The position numbers were made by a program, and so were the translations under genes. This document shows positions 33,141 through 45,800 of a DNA stretch of 64,000 nucleotides, one piece after another. This DNA is from Aphodosoma sp045126975 (GTDB lineage Bacteria; Bacteroidota; Bacteroidia; Bacteroidales; Paludibacteraceae), in the NCBI GenBank assembly GCA_045126975.1, contig JBGVPL010000006.1, forward strand, positions 4,511 through 68,510, given 5' to 3'. The notes beneath the pieces are model-generated. The model was not told the origin of the DNA. It saw only the letters and a program-made list of their open reading frames with translations, and made no database searches. Every line of letters starts with the position of its first letter. Position 1 is the first letter of the stretch.

Positions 33141-34052
33141 TTATCTGTATTTTCCTTCGGTGATGTCTTCGCGGATAGAGAGGTAGCTTAGGTAGCGGCT
33201 TTGGGCAATGAGGTGTTGGTCTAGGGCTTCGAGGACTGCGCAACCTGGCTCATGGGTGTGAGAGCAGTTGCCGAAACGGCACTCTTTTGAGATGCGGAAA
33301 ATCTCAGGGAAGTAGTGCGAAATTTCGTCGAGTTCCATATCTACCATACCGAAACCTTTGATGCCTGGGGTGTCGATGAGATACGACTCTTTGTCGATGG
33401 CATACATCTCGCTAAAGGTGGTGGTGTGCATGCCTTTGTGGTGATAGTCGGATATTTGAGCTGTGCGAGCATGCGAATCGGGCACTATTTGGTTGATAAT
33501 AGTGCTTTTGCCAACACCAGAGTTGCCAGAGAGAAGGGTGATTTTGCCATTGAGGAGTTCGTTGAGGCGGTCGATGCCAACTCCTTGAGTGGCAGAGATT
33601 TGTAGCGTGTTGTAACCGATTGAATGATAGAGATAGTCCATCGCCTTGAGGTAGTCGAGTTGGTCGTCGTCGAGGAGGTCTATTTTGTTGAAAACTATAG
33701 TAGTAGGTATGTTGTAAGCCTCGGCAGTAGCAAGGAAACGGTCGATGAAAGTAGTGGCAGTGGTAGGGTTGGCAATAGTTACAACAAGCACGCATTGGTC
33801 GAGGTTAGCGGCAATGACGTGGAGTTGTTTTGATAGGTTAGTAGGCTTGCGCACTATGTAGTTGCGGCGGTCGTGGAGGTCGGTGATATAGCCCGATTCG
33901 GGGTCGAACTCAACGCGGTCGCCTACGGTGATAGGGTTAGTTGCTTTGATGCCTTTGATGCGGAAATTGCCTTTGATTTTACATGTGAAGTCGCCTTGTT
34001 CGTTGCGAACGAGGTAGTCAGCACCTGTGGTTTTTATAATTAAGCCAGTCAT
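33141..34052 (-). CDS. rsgA: Ribosome small-subunit GTPase RsgA
   Basis: A 303-residue circularly permuted GTPase: N-terminal OB domain (about 1-70), then G4 FNKIDL, G1 GNSGVGKST, G3 DTPGIKGF in the permuted order, and a C-terminal zinc site (CRFGNC, H, GC). Acts in late 30S maturation. Starts about 180 bp after the Omp85-like gene on the same strand. Confidence 0.95.
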   Translation of the reverse strand: MTGLIIKTTGADYLVRNEQGDFTCKIKGNFRIKGIKATNPITVGDRVEFDPESGYITDLHDRRNYIVRKPTNLSKQLHVIAANLDQCVLVVTIANPTTATTFIDRFLATAEAYNIPTTIVFNKIDLLDDDQLDYLKAMDYLYHSIGYNTLQISATQGVGIDRLNELLNGKITLLSGNSGVGKSTIINQIVPDSHARTAQISDYHHKGMHTTTFSEMYAIDKESYLIDTPGIKGFGMVDMELDEISHYFPEIFRISKECRFGNCSHTHEPGCAVLEALDQHLIAQSRYLSYLSIREDITEGKYR

Positions 34053-34230
34053 TCGAGTTGAAAGTTGAAAGTTGAAAGTTGAAAATTGAAAGTTGTTGAC
34101 CCCCTCCGCTCTTCGAGCTCGTCCCCCTAAGACAGGGGGACAATATAGGGGTTATTTTAATTTTAGTGTGTTATTTTATAGTGGTGTTTAATAATTAATT
34201 AATAATTATGAATTATGCATTGTGCATTGA
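34053..34230. repeat. Composite repeat: (AACTTTC)n, C-rich hairpin, (ATTATGC)n
   Basis: GAAAGTTGAAAGTTG units (34060-34096) join a C-rich element (GACCCCCTCCGC…CCCCCTAAGACAGGGGG, 34097-34144), the same composite as in the neighbouring gene. TTATGCATTGTGCATT units follow at 34207-34230. Confidence 0.85.
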
Positions 34231-35619
<1,389 letters not shown>

Positions 35620-35673
35620 TAATTGTGCATTATGCATTATGCATTGTGCATTGAATTATGCATTGTGCATTGA
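35620..35673. repeat. (ATTATGC/ATTGTGC)n heptamer arrays
   Basis: Fills the whole gap between frr and the Omp85-like gene with TGTGCAT/TATGCAT units. Confidence 0.9.
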
Positions 35674-36237
35674 TTAAATTGTCATAATTTCTTTCTCTTT
35701 AGCAGCAAGCATTTCTTCGACTTTTTTGATGAATTTGTCGTGAACTTTTTGTACTTCTGCTTCGCCGTCTTTTTCTACGTCCTCAGGAAGACCATTTTTT
35801 TGTTCTTTTTTGAGTTTGTCCATAGCGTCGCGGCGTGCGTTGCGGATAGAAACTTTAGCATCTTCGCCAGCAGCATTGGCTTGTTTAACCAATTGTTTAC
35901 GGCGTTCCTCAGTTACAGGAGGGAGACAAAGACGGATAACTTCGCCGTTGTTTACAGGCATGATACCGATATCAGAGTTGATAAGAGCTTTTTCAACAAC
36001 AGCCATCATATTTTTCTCCCAGCATTGGATTTGGATAGTTTTAGCGTCAGGAGTAGAGATGTTAGCCACGTTTGAGATAGGCACGATGCTACCATAGTAG
36101 TCAACGCGTACGCCATCAACGATACGTACATTAGCTTTACCAGCGCGGATGTGAGCGAGAGCATCGTCGAGGAACATCACAGCACCTTCCATGTCGTCAG
36201 ATGCGTTGGAGATAATAGGTTTTACTCTTTCGTCCAT
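35674..36237 (-). CDS. frr: Ribosome recycling factor
   Basis: A 187-residue protein with the RRF signatures (HIRAGKANVRIVDGVRVDYYG, IGIMPVNNGEVIRLCLPPVTEERRK, GEDAKVSIRNARRDA). Splits post-termination ribosomes together with EF-G. Length is typical, and a consensus promoter lies at 36295-36325 on the minus strand. Confidence 0.97.
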   Translation of the reverse strand: MDERVKPIISNASDDMEGAVMFLDDALAHIRAGKANVRIVDGVRVDYYGSIVPISNVANISTPDAKTIQIQCWEKNMMAVVEKALINSDIGIMPVNNGEVIRLCLPPVTEERRKQLVKQANAAGEDAKVSIRNARRDAMDKLKKEQKNGLPEDVEKDGEAEVQKVHDKFIKKVEEMLAAKEKEIMTI

Positions 36238-36294
36238 AATTTATATTTAGTTATTAATGATTAGTTATTAACGAATGATGTTGTTTTTATCTTG

Positions 36295-36325
36295 CAAAGA
36301 TAAGACAAATTTGTGATAGTTGCAA
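36295..36325 (-). promoter_or_regulatory. frr promoter
   Basis: On the minus strand, TTG (36323-36325), 20 bp gap, TATCTTTG (36295-36302), about 57 bp before the ATG. Confidence 0.75.
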
Positions 36326-36719
36326 GAGTTTTGATTTAATTTTGTAGTTTATGTGTGTGATTGTAGTTAAATTGATGTGTATACCGTGTCGATAATTAAG
36401 TTTTTGGGGTGAACTTTGAGTGGTAAATACACAATGAGAGTGGTTGTTGATGATGTCCGTTTTCTTCGGTACAGGTTGCTTGCACCTTGCTGTTGGGTAG
36501 TACACACTGAGAGTGTGTGTTTGCGGAGATAGAAGTAGGGATATGACAGGCTATGTAAGGTTCAGAGGTACGATTATCTTTCGTATATCCTTCGTGTATG
36601 TTTCGTAGTATGTTCTTTTCTGTTAGATTGATATTTCTCTAAAAAAAATATTGAATCTATTGTAAATCAATACTCTAAGTTTAATTTCTGAAAAATTATA
36701 AAAACCGCATTAGAAAGAC

Positions 36720-36750
36720 TTGCAATTCGCTAAAAAAATTTGTATATTTG
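36720..36750 (+). promoter_or_regulatory. Promoter upstream of the helicase-nuclease gene
   Basis: TTG at 36720-36722, 20 bp gap, TATATTTG at 36743-36750. It would give a leader of about 260 bases. Confidence 0.5.
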
Positions 36751-37010
36751 CAGAAAATATGATTTGTGAAAGATTAACAAGAGATTTTTTTTATAACATT
36801 GTATTTTTGTGATAAAAATTATAAAAAATGAAATAATATTTTTGTGTTGTCAAAAGTTGTCAAAAATAGGTGGTAATTTTGCAGTTGAATTTGATATTTA
36901 TTGTGGTTGTTTATAAATGTGGTGTTTTGGAAGATAGTAGAATTTAAGTTGAGTTTTAGAAAAGTTAATGACATAATTTACATTAAAAAATATTGAAAGT
37001 AGCAATCGGT

Positions 37011-40000
37011 ATGGGACAAAAACTACATAATAGTATTGAGGTTTGGAAGAAATTATTGCTTGATTTTGGCAAGAGAAATAGATTGATTAACTTTCTTGAG
37101 GGGAAGCGTAATAATGTGAAGATTACAACGCCTTCTTTTGATAGATTATGGGAACTTGTCGTTATTAGTGAGAAAGAAATAGTGTTTCCATATGCAAAAA
37201 GAGTACAAGTTGATGAAGATGGAGAGGAAGTTTACGAAACTGTTATCAAAGGTGATATTGAAACCAATAAGCTTATTGGCGACCTTCAAAAGACCTTAAA
37301 AGCCCTACGATACAAAGCCAACACTTCGATAGAAGAACAAGGTATAAATACACTATACCTTACATTTGGCATGCTCAAGTGGAAAGAACGAGATGATTCT
37401 TCTCAAGTTTTCGCTTCTCCTGTTATTTTGGTTCCTGTAAGACTTCTTATTGAATCAATAACTTCTCCATATCGTTTGGTGTTGCATGATGACGAAATTG
37501 TTATCAATCCAACATTGTCCCATAAGTTGGATAATGATTTTGGAATCATTATGCCAGAATTTGACTCTACTAACGATTCTCCTGCGGAGTATATAGAGAA
37601 ATTGCTACACAAGGTCAAGAATAAAGGTTGGGATGTAGAGAGAAGTACGCATCTTACTAATTTGTCATTCCTTAAAATCAATATGTACAAAGATTTGGAG
37701 AGGAATGAGGAAAAGATAAATGCAAATCCTGTGATAGCTGCACTTGTAGGAGAGCAAGATCCTATTCAAGTATCAGAGGAACTTAATAATTTCGACCACG
37801 ATAAACAGATTCGACCTATTGATACATTTCAAGTGGTAGATGCAGACTCAAGTCAGCAGGATGCAGTACTACTTTCGAAGAAGGGTACAAGTTTTGTCTT
37901 ACAAGGTCCTCCTGGAACTGGTAAAAGTCAGACAATTACGAATATCATTGCTGAAGCGATTGCAGATGGTAAAAAGGTCTTATTTGTATCTGAAAAAATG
38001 GCAGCTTTGCAGGTCGTGTATAATCGTTTGGCGAGTGTTGGATTAGCAGATTTTTGTTTCACACTTCATAGCCATAAGGCAAAAAAGAAAGATATATTGC
38101 GTGATTTGGCTAATTCTATTAGTATAGATCGTATTCGTGTTAGAAATGAGGCTTTGGCTCAATTAGATTTATTAGAACGGAAAAGGAATTTGCTTAACGT
38201 GTATCAAGAGGAGTTACATACACCTACTTCCGGACTTAATATTTCTATTTTTGAAGTTAATGGTAGATTGGCAAAGTTAGAGAATGTTCCAAATGTTCTT
38301 TTTTCAATTCCATCAGTTGCTCAAATGACTGAAACTGAATTAAATGATAGAATATATATATTAAAGGAGTTTGCAAATATTTCTAGTATAGGTAATTATG
38401 ATATTGCAAATAATGTATGGGGTGGAGCCAAGGTGAAATTTTTATCATACGAATTAAGGCAGGAAATAGACTCTATTGTTAATAATATTATTCCAACACT
38501 AAGTAATATAAAACAAGTATTGGAAGAATGTACAAATACATTACTCCTTGATGATTATAAAATATCATTGAATGGGTTAAGTTCTATTATTAAGTTATTG
38601 GAGGTTGCCTCAAAATCACCAAAAACATTACGTAAATGGGTAGAATCAACTTGTCATGATGATATACTAAAAGAAGTGCATTGTCATAAAACAATGTATG
38701 AAACATTGTTATCAATAAAGAATCAAATTACTAAAGATTTTGATAAGGAAATTCTTAATATTGACTACTATTCTTTACTTCAGAGATTTAGAAGTGATTA
38801 TTCATCTCTATTTGCTAGATTAGGTAATAAATATCGTGCGGATATTAAATATCTTAAAGGATTTTTAAAATCTGGTTTAAATCTAAAATATAGTTCAGCC
38901 TTAAAAGTGTTGAATCAACTCAAGGCTTATGCTGAATCATTAGATTTGGTTTTAGGATGTGAAGAATTGATGTCTATGCAATATGAAAATTATTTCCTTC
39001 AAGAATACACAGATTGGAGTGAGATTGTAAAGGCTATTGAGTATTCTAAAGAATTGAATTATTTTAGGACAACTAATGATATACCAGATTCTTTGGTTGA
39101 TTTGATTTGTACGAATAATGAGATTATAACATATTGTCAAGGGACTTTGTCAACCTTGACAGCGTTGTACAATACTATTGATGCTGATTTAAATAGATTT
39201 CTTAGTTTGTTTGAAGATGTTGAAGGTTTATTGCAATTAAACTTGAATGATTTATTAACTCGTATAATAGCATGTAGAGACAATAAGCATCTATTAGAGA
39301 ATTGGATTGATTATAAAAATGCACGACAAGCATGTGAAAAATATGGTTTATCTTTATTTATAGAAAAAATAGAAGAAAATGCTGTATCGTCAGATTTAAT
39401 TGTTGGGGCTTATTTAAAGCGTTTCTATCATTTGTGGTTAGATACTATATTGCCAAGTTTTCCTGCTGTACAAAATTTTAGAGGTAGAATACATAATCAA
39501 ATTGTCAATGAGTTTAGTGAACTTGACAAGGGGCAATTTAAAATAGCACAAGCGAGAGTAAAAGAACGCGTATTAAGTAGAATACCTGATTTTAACTCAC
39601 TAAATGGTGCAAGAGATGAGATTGCTATATTAAAAAGAGAACTTAATAAACAAAGGAGATTGATGCCTTTGCGTAAACTTTTTATGGCAATACCTAATCT
39701 TGTGACATCATTGAGACCTTGTTTTATGATGTCGCCATTGTCAGTGAGTGTATTTCTTGAAGCACAGAGTTACGATTTTGATTTGGTAATTTTTGATGAG
39801 GCTTCTCAAGTACATACAGAAGATGCAATTGGCGCAATTATGCGTGGCAAGCAAGTGATTATTGTTGGGGATACTAAACAGTTGCCCCCAACAAGTTTTT
39901 TCTCAACATCGCTTAATGATGAAGATTTCGATGTGGATTCTGATGATGTTATTGATGATAATGATGCGGGAGCGTATGAATCTATTTTGGATGAAGCGGT

Positions 40001-41681
40001 ATCAGTTTTGCCAGAGCGTAGTTTAAGATGGCACTACCGAAGTCGTCATGAACACCTTATAGCATTTTCTAATATTAAGATATATAATAGTCAACTTATT
40101 ACTTTCCCCTCATCAATAGAAAGTGTCCCAGATTGTGGTGTAGAGTATGTGTATGTAAAAGATGGTATATATGATAGAGGCGGAAAGAAGAATAATATAA
40201 TCGAAGCAAGAAAAGTTGCAGATTTAGTATTTGAGCATTTCACAAAACACCCAAATCGTTCTCTTGGTGTTGTAACATTTAGTGAGGCTCAGCAAAATGC
40301 AGTTGATGCCGCTATTTGTCAGAAGAGATTAGAAAATCCATCTTTTGATAAATTTTTTATAGAGGATAAGGAAGAGCCGTTCTTTATTAAGAATCTTGAG
40401 AATGTACAGGGTGACGAGCGAGATACTATTATATTTAGTATTGGATACGCTAGGGATAGTAAGGGTATAATGTATATGAATTTTGGCCCATTAAGTAGAG
40501 AGGGAGGTTATCGTCGACTTAATGTAGCTATTACGCGAGCCAAACATAATGTAAAATTGGTAGGCTCTATTGTGCCTACTGATATAGATTTAGACAAAGT
40601 ATCTTCAGAGGGCGTTAAAATGCTTCGCTCGTACATAGAGTTTGCTCAGCAAGGAATTGTTGCTTTAGAGAAGGAACTAACATTTAATTATGACTTGGAT
40701 TTCGATTCTCCATTTGAAGAGGCGGTATATGATTTTCTCCAGTCCAAAGGGTATAATGTTGTAACACAGGTCGGTTGCTCTGGCTTCCGTATTGATATGG
40801 CTATTAAACATCCAACTCAAAGTGGCAAGTTTGCTATCGGTATAGAATGTGATGGTGCAGCATATCATAGTTCTCGTACAGCTCGAGAAAGAGATCGTTT
40901 GCGTCAATCTGTGCTTGAAGATATGGGCTGGACTATTTATCGTATCTGGTCAACAGATTGGATAAAAGACCCTAAAAAGGAAAAAGAAAAACTTGTAAAT
41001 GCTATCGATAAAGTTCTTGATCTTGCGGTTATCGAATTAGAGGATAATGATGTTTTTAATGGTAGAGACAGCAATGCTGATTCTATAATTCCAGTAGTTG
41101 AAATAGAAGAAAAGATTGAATACCCAGAGATTGAAGATAAAGGTTATGGTTTTGATATTTATGAGAGAGTGCCTCTAAAGTTAATTGATGCATCAGGTAG
41201 TCGTAGAGAACCATCGGAGGTGATATTGGAGATTGTGTCAAAAGAACAACCAATTCATTTTGATGATTTGTGTAGAAGAGTTGCACCTTTGTATGGTCGA
41301 CAAAAAGCAACATCGGTTGTACAAGGGGAGGTTGGATATTTTCTTCTTCTCTGTCAAATGGAAGGTAAAATAGCGGAAGATTGGGATAATTTTGTTAAAG
41401 AAAAAGATTTTAATAATATAAAGGTGCGCATCCCTAATCCTGATGATGATTATTTACGTCCTATTACCCATATTTGTGATGAAGAGTTAGCGTTAGCTAT
41501 GAAAACTATTGCTCAGCATAGTTTTGGCATTACGCCAGGCGATTTATTTATCGTAACCGCACGTGAATTTGGTGTTAAGCGTGTGGGTGATAATATAATT
41601 TCTTTACTTCGTAGGGTGTATCAACACATGCTTAAAAGTAGAGAAGTAACAGAGGTGGATGGGAAAGTACAAGTGAGTTAA
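37011..41681 (+). CDS. DUF4011 - SF1 helicase - nuclease - DUF3320 protein
   Basis: A 1556-residue protein from the ATG of MGQKLHNSIEVWKKLL (a TTG 18 bp upstream is possible). The N-terminal DUF4011 region (LLLDFGKRNRLINFLEG) is followed by a superfamily 1 helicase: Walker A LQGPPGTGKSQT (about 298), a long helical insert, Walker B VIFDEASQVHTED (about 926), GDTKQLPPTSFF, and the motif VI region RRLNVAITRAKHN. A Vsr/DUF559-like nuclease follows (about 1233-1326, FEEAVYDFLQSKGY, RIDMAI, IECDGAAYHSS), then DUF3320 (about 1400-1470). This architecture is common in bacterial defence islands. Probably degrades foreign DNA; inferred from domains. Confidence 0.88.
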   Translation: MGQKLHNSIEVWKKLLLDFGKRNRLINFLEGKRNNVKITTPSFDRLWELVVISEKEIVFPYAKRVQVDEDGEEVYETVIKGDIETNKLIGDLQKTLKALRYKANTSIEEQGINTLYLTFGMLKWKERDDSSQVFASPVILVPVRLLIESITSPYRLVLHDDEIVINPTLSHKLDNDFGIIMPEFDSTNDSPAEYIEKLLHKVKNKGWDVERSTHLTNLSFLKINMYKDLERNEEKINANPVIAALVGEQDPIQVSEELNNFDHDKQIRPIDTFQVVDADSSQQDAVLLSKKGTSFVLQGPPGTGKSQTITNIIAEAIADGKKVLFVSEKMAALQVVYNRLASVGLADFCFTLHSHKAKKKDILRDLANSISIDRIRVRNEALAQLDLLERKRNLLNVYQEELHTPTSGLNISIFEVNGRLAKLENVPNVLFSIPSVAQMTETELNDRIYILKEFANISSIGNYDIANNVWGGAKVKFLSYELRQEIDSIVNNIIPTLSNIKQVLEECTNTLLLDDYKISLNGLSSIIKLLEVASKSPKTLRKWVESTCHDDILKEVHCHKTMYETLLSIKNQITKDFDKEILNIDYYSLLQRFRSDYSSLFARLGNKYRADIKYLKGFLKSGLNLKYSSALKVLNQLKAYAESLDLVLGCEELMSMQYENYFLQEYTDWSEIVKAIEYSKELNYFRTTNDIPDSLVDLICTNNEIITYCQGTLSTLTALYNTIDADLNRFLSLFEDVEGLLQLNLNDLLTRIIACRDNKHLLENWIDYKNARQACEKYGLSLFIEKIEENAVSSDLIVGAYLKRFYHLWLDTILPSFPAVQNFRGRIHNQIVNEFSELDKGQFKIAQARVKERVLSRIPDFNSLNGARDEIAILKRELNKQRRLMPLRKLFMAIPNLVTSLRPCFMMSPLSVSVFLEAQSYDFDLVIFDEASQVHTEDAIGAIMRGKQVIIVGDTKQLPPTSFFSTSLNDEDFDVDSDDVIDDNDAGAYESILDEAVSVLPERSLRWHYRSRHEHLIAFSNIKIYNSQLITFPSSIESVPDCGVEYVYVKDGIYDRGGKKNNIIEARKVADLVFEHFTKHPNRSLGVVTFSEAQQNAVDAAICQKRLENPSFDKFFIEDKEEPFFIKNLENVQGDERDTIIFSIGYARDSKGIMYMNFGPLSREGGYRRLNVAITRAKHNVKLVGSIVPTDIDLDKVSSEGVKMLRSYIEFAQQGIVALEKELTFNYDLDFDSPFEEAVYDFLQSKGYNVVTQVGCSGFRIDMAIKHPTQSGKFAIGIECDGAAYHSSRTARERDRLRQSVLEDMGWTIYRIWSTDWIKDPKKEKEKLVNAIDKVLDLAVIELEDNDVFNGRDSNADSIIPVVEIEEKIEYPEIEDKGYGFDIYERVPLKLIDASGSRREPSEVILEIVSKEQPIHFDDLCRRVAPLYGRQKATSVVQGEVGYFLLLCQMEGKIAEDWDNFVKEKDFNNIKVRIPNPDDDYLRPITHICDEELALAMKTIAQHSFGITPGDLFIVTAREFGVKRVGDNIISLLRRVYQHMLKSREVTEVDGKVQVS

Positions 41682-41838
41682 TCAATTAAAAAGAAGAATG
41701 TATAAAATGGAATTTATCGTTTATTTTTTATAATTTATTTATAGATAGTTTTTCGTTGTGTATATTAAAGGTCATTATACTTGAGAAGAATATGAAAAAG
41801 GAGAAATATAAATAAAAAAATGATATAAGAAATTACAT

Positions 41839-42648
41839 ATGAATGAAATAAAAAAAATATTAGATTCATGTATTTCAATTCTCAAAACTATAAGAATTGA
41901 TTATAATACTTCTATTGGTCCAAGAACTAGTAGTTTATTAATTGAAATAAAAAAATTAATACCATTGTTAGAAAAAGAAGAGCCTTATATTACTTCCATT
42001 TTAAAACAATCATTAAGCAATATAGTTTTAAATGGAACTTTCATTAATGCATATGTATTTGGAGATATTAGAACAGCGTTGAATATTCTTGATAATATTT
42101 ATTCGCATAGCAATAAAATAGAAAGAAAGTCGAAGATTCAGGGTAAAAAGATTTTTATTAGTCATTCATCTAAAGATAAGAGTATTGTTGAAAAATTTGT
42201 TGATCACATCCTATTATTAGGTATAGGTATGTCTATAGAAGATGTATTTTGTACTTCTATAGAGGATTCGGGTATAAAAAATGGTGAAGATATTCGCATG
42301 CACATTCAAGACAATATTCGTTGTGCAGACTATTCCTTTTTGTTTATATCAAATAATTATAAAGCTAGTGAAATTTGTTTGAATGAAATGGGTGCTGTGT
42401 GGGCATACAATAATAAAGTTCGTTATTATTTATTGCCTGATTCAAATTTTGATACGATTGGTTGGTTGTGTAATCCTAATCAAGCTGAAAAATTATTTGA
42501 TTCTATTTCTTTGGATACACTCCATACGGAATTAATTAGGTTTTATTCTTTAGAGGATAAAGGAACGACATGGAGTAGACAAAGAGAAACATTTCTTAAG
42601 GTAAAAGACATTGTAAAAAAGGAAGAAAAATATAGTAGAAACGATTAA
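41839..42648 (+). CDS. TIR-domain protein, defence-like
   Basis: A 269-residue protein: a helical N-terminal region (about 1-100, no known family) and a TIR domain (about 103-235) starting KKIFISHSSKDKSIVEKFVD. The putative catalytic Glu is E183 in EICLNEMGAVWA. Bacterial TIR domains of this kind are often NADases or cyclic-ADPR producers activated in phage defence. It is the first of four closely spaced genes with a winged-helix ORF, a KAP/YobI NTPase and an AlbA_2 protein. Effector role is inference. Confidence 0.8.
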   Translation: MNEIKKILDSCISILKTIRIDYNTSIGPRTSSLLIEIKKLIPLLEKEEPYITSILKQSLSNIVLNGTFINAYVFGDIRTALNILDNIYSHSNKIERKSKIQGKKIFISHSSKDKSIVEKFVDHILLLGIGMSIEDVFCTSIEDSGIKNGEDIRMHIQDNIRCADYSFLFISNNYKASEICLNEMGAVWAYNNKVRYYLLPDSNFDTIGWLCNPNQAEKLFDSISLDTLHTELIRFYSLEDKGTTWSRQRETFLKVKDIVKKEEKYSRND

Positions 42649-42685
42649 AGTTTCGAGTAATGTAGTAAGCGTATCAGATAGGAGG

Positions 42686-42880
42686 TTGGATGTTAATGTA
42701 AAAGAACTGAGTATATTAGAATTTCTTAGAAATAATCCGAATGTTAGTAAAAAGGAGATTTCAGAGAATTTTGGTATTTCTATGATAGCCGTTAATAGAA
42801 TTATATCATCTTTAATGAATAAAGGGGTAATTGAACGAGAGGAGACCACGCATAATTTTCAGTGGATTGTAAAGATTTAA
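42686..42880 (+). CDS. Small winged-helix protein
   Basis: A 64-residue open frame with a TTG start directly abutting GGAGG, so the true start is uncertain. It encodes a winged helix (LSILEFLRNNPNVSKKEISE, then MIAVNRIISSLMNKGVIERE). It resembles the C-terminal winged helix of AlbA_2 proteins such as that at 46522, so it may be a stand-alone regulator or a remnant of such a gene. It ends 7 bp before the NTPase gene. The frame is open back to about 42617, overlapping the end of the TIR gene. Confidence 0.55.
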   Translation: MDVNVKELSILEFLRNNPNVSKKEISENFGISMIAVNRIISSLMNKGVIEREETTHNFQWIVKI

Positions 42881-42887
42881 AAATAAC

Positions 42888-45800
42888 ATGACAATAGATA
42901 CATTACTGCCTAAAAAACTAGGCACCAAAGAAGGTTCATACAAGTCAGTTGAAGAGTTAAATCAAGTATTATCTTCAGCAGAGAAACTACATATAAAGAA
43001 TATTGCTCTAACTGGACCTTATGGTTCAGGTAAAAGTTCTGTACTTATTACTCTTAGGGAAGATTTTCCTGAGGGACGTAACTATTTACCTATTTCTCTT
43101 GCTACATTGCAAGTAAATGAAGAGGATAATAATAGTGATGATAATACTAATAACGATAACACAAGTGATGATGAAAAAAGAATAGAAAAATTAAATCGAA
43201 AAATTGAGTATAGCATTCTTCAGCAACTTATATATAGAGAAGAAGCAAAAACTGTTCCAAATTCTCGTTTTAAAAGAATTGTACATTTATCAAATTGTGA
43301 ATTAATTAAGTATCCACTACTTGTTGTTATCTCTTTAATTTTTTTCTTGATTCTTTTTGAACCTGAGTTTGCACGGGTAGAGAGTATATATAACTTTTTC
43401 TGTTGGGGGAATACCTGGAATACAGTATTTGATTTCATAGCAGTTGGATGGTTGTTGGGTTTGTTGTTTTTTACTATAAGATATGTATTTAAATCATATA
43501 GTAATTCTAAACTTAACAAATTAAACTTAAAAGATGCAGAGATAGAAGTGGTTGAAAATAACTCTATATTTAATAGACATCTTGATGAAATTCTATACTT
43601 TTTTCAAGTAACAAAATATGATGTGGTAATTATAGAGGATTTAGATAGATTTGGAACGCCTAATATCTTTTTAAAACTTCGAGAATTAAATCAAATAATA
43701 AATGCATCTAAGATTGTGGGTAGACATGTGACTTTTGTCTATGCAGTTAAAGATGATATATTCAAAGATGAGGAAAGAACAAAATTTTTTGATTATATCA
43801 TTACGGTAATACCTATTATTAATCCATCAAATTCTAAAGACAAACTTAAAGCTGCTCTTGAAGGAAAAGAGTGTGGGGAAGACATTTCAGATGATGATTT
43901 ATCTGAGATGGCATTCTTTATTCAAGATATGCGTATTTTAACTAATATTGTTAATGAATATAAACAATATAGGGATAAGTTGTGCACTAATCAAGGGACA
44001 CAATTAAATAAAACCAAACTACTTGCGATGATAGTATATAAAAATTACTATCCACAAGATTTTGCTTTGCTACATCGTCGTCAAGGTAAAATATATGAAT
44101 GCATTAGTAAAAAAGCTTATTTTATATCTCAAGCAATAGAAGAAATAGATAAAAAAGAGAATAATCTAAGAAAACAAGAACAAGATTATGAGAGAGATAT
44201 TAATTTAAGTAAAACCGATTTACGAAGACTATTTTTAGTTAATTTATGGCATACAATTTCTTCGAATTTAATATCAATACAAATTGGGAATGCGTATTAT
44301 GCATTAGAAGATATAGCGACAAAAGAACAACTATTCAACGAGTTATTGACTATGCAGAGTGTTACATATCAATATTCTTCTGGATATACATATACACGGT
44401 CCAAATCTATAGATTTTAAGAGAATTGATGAAGCAATTAATTATTCAAAACGATTGGATTTAAAAGAAAAAGATAGTTATTATTTCCAAGAAGAGTTCAA
44501 ACAAATTCAGAGAGAAAGGGCTTTAATAAAATCACAAAAATTGCAATATTTAATAAAAAACTACAAACTGAATGAAAAAGAAGAGTTTAAAAATATTAAA
44601 TTAACTCCAATGATGAATGTTTTTATTCGTCGAGGTTATATTGATGAGGAATATTATGATTACATATCATATTTCTATGAGGGGATGGTTTCTTTATCTG
44701 ATAGGGATTTTTTGTTAGCCATAAAGACAGAAGAAAGCAAACCTTATGATTATCACATCGATAAAATTGATAATTTTGTAAAAGAGCTAAAAGAGTATAT
44801 GTTTGAGAGTGATGCCATTCTCAACATAGAGTTATTAGATTTTCTTGCAGTTTCAACTGAAATTCATAAAGATAAGTTTGAGCATGTTATGTCTCGTTTA
44901 GAGCGTGATAATGCACCTCTTCAGTTTTTAGCTGAATATTATATCGAAGGCAAACAAGGACAAAGAGTTTTTGAACATTACATTGAGAATGTAGATGCTT
45001 GGACGAATTTTGTTAATTGGAAAGATGTTGATGAACGAGATAATTTAATAGAGGCATACCTTAAATATTGCATAAAACTTAGTGAGGATTCTCAAAAATG
45101 GCTTAATGGTAATTTTAAGTTCTTGGTTGAACACATAGATGGAATTACATTAGACAGAGCTTCACAATTAGTTGCAAATAGTTGTTTTGATAAACTTTGT
45201 TTTGAATCGGATGAGTTACTTAATTGTGTAATTAAGAATAAAACATATGTTGTCAATTTAAATAATTTGTTTGTTGTTACTAGATATCTTTCAAAGGATG
45301 TTACAACTTTGTCTGAAGAAAGTTTAAATTATACTCGCATTATAGAAACCAATAATGAAGACTTTATAGATTATGTTAAAGGTAACATATCTATAGTTCT
45401 TCAAGAACTTCGAAATATAACTAAAGATGATTCTTCGGATAGTCTTCTGTATATATTGAATTTAAAAGATATAGATTCAGAAATAAAGAAACAATATCTT
45501 ACAAATGCTATTAATCGTATTGATAACTTTAATGATATAGATTCGAATTTCTTTAGTATAGCTATAGAAACACAAATAGTATTACCAACATGGGATAATA
45601 TCTCATTATATTATGATAATGATTGCAATGACAAAATTCCTAAAATATTCTATAATTATATCAATAATTATGCAGAGGAGTTATCACAAGAGAAATGTTC
45701 TACATCACTAGATAATAGGGATGATTTATATACTGATTTGTTTGGATGTAATTCATTGAGTATTGATAATTATAAAAAATTATTATTTTCATTTGATGGA

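Larger units (their letters stand above)
36238..37010. other. Long gap between frr and the defence-like island
   Basis: Near frr there is a short TTAGTTA heptamer array (36249-36272). A CACACT…AGTGTGTG hairpin lies near 36502. From about 36640 onward the sequence is A/T-rich with a promoter at 36720 and a second possible -7 element TAATTTTG at 36874. No gene seen. Confidence 0.7.

Noticed and set aside
36993..37010. TTG start for the DUF4011 protein
   Set aside because: An ATG 18 bp downstream gives the usual start before the DUF4011 motif; I kept the ATG, though TTG cannot be excluded.
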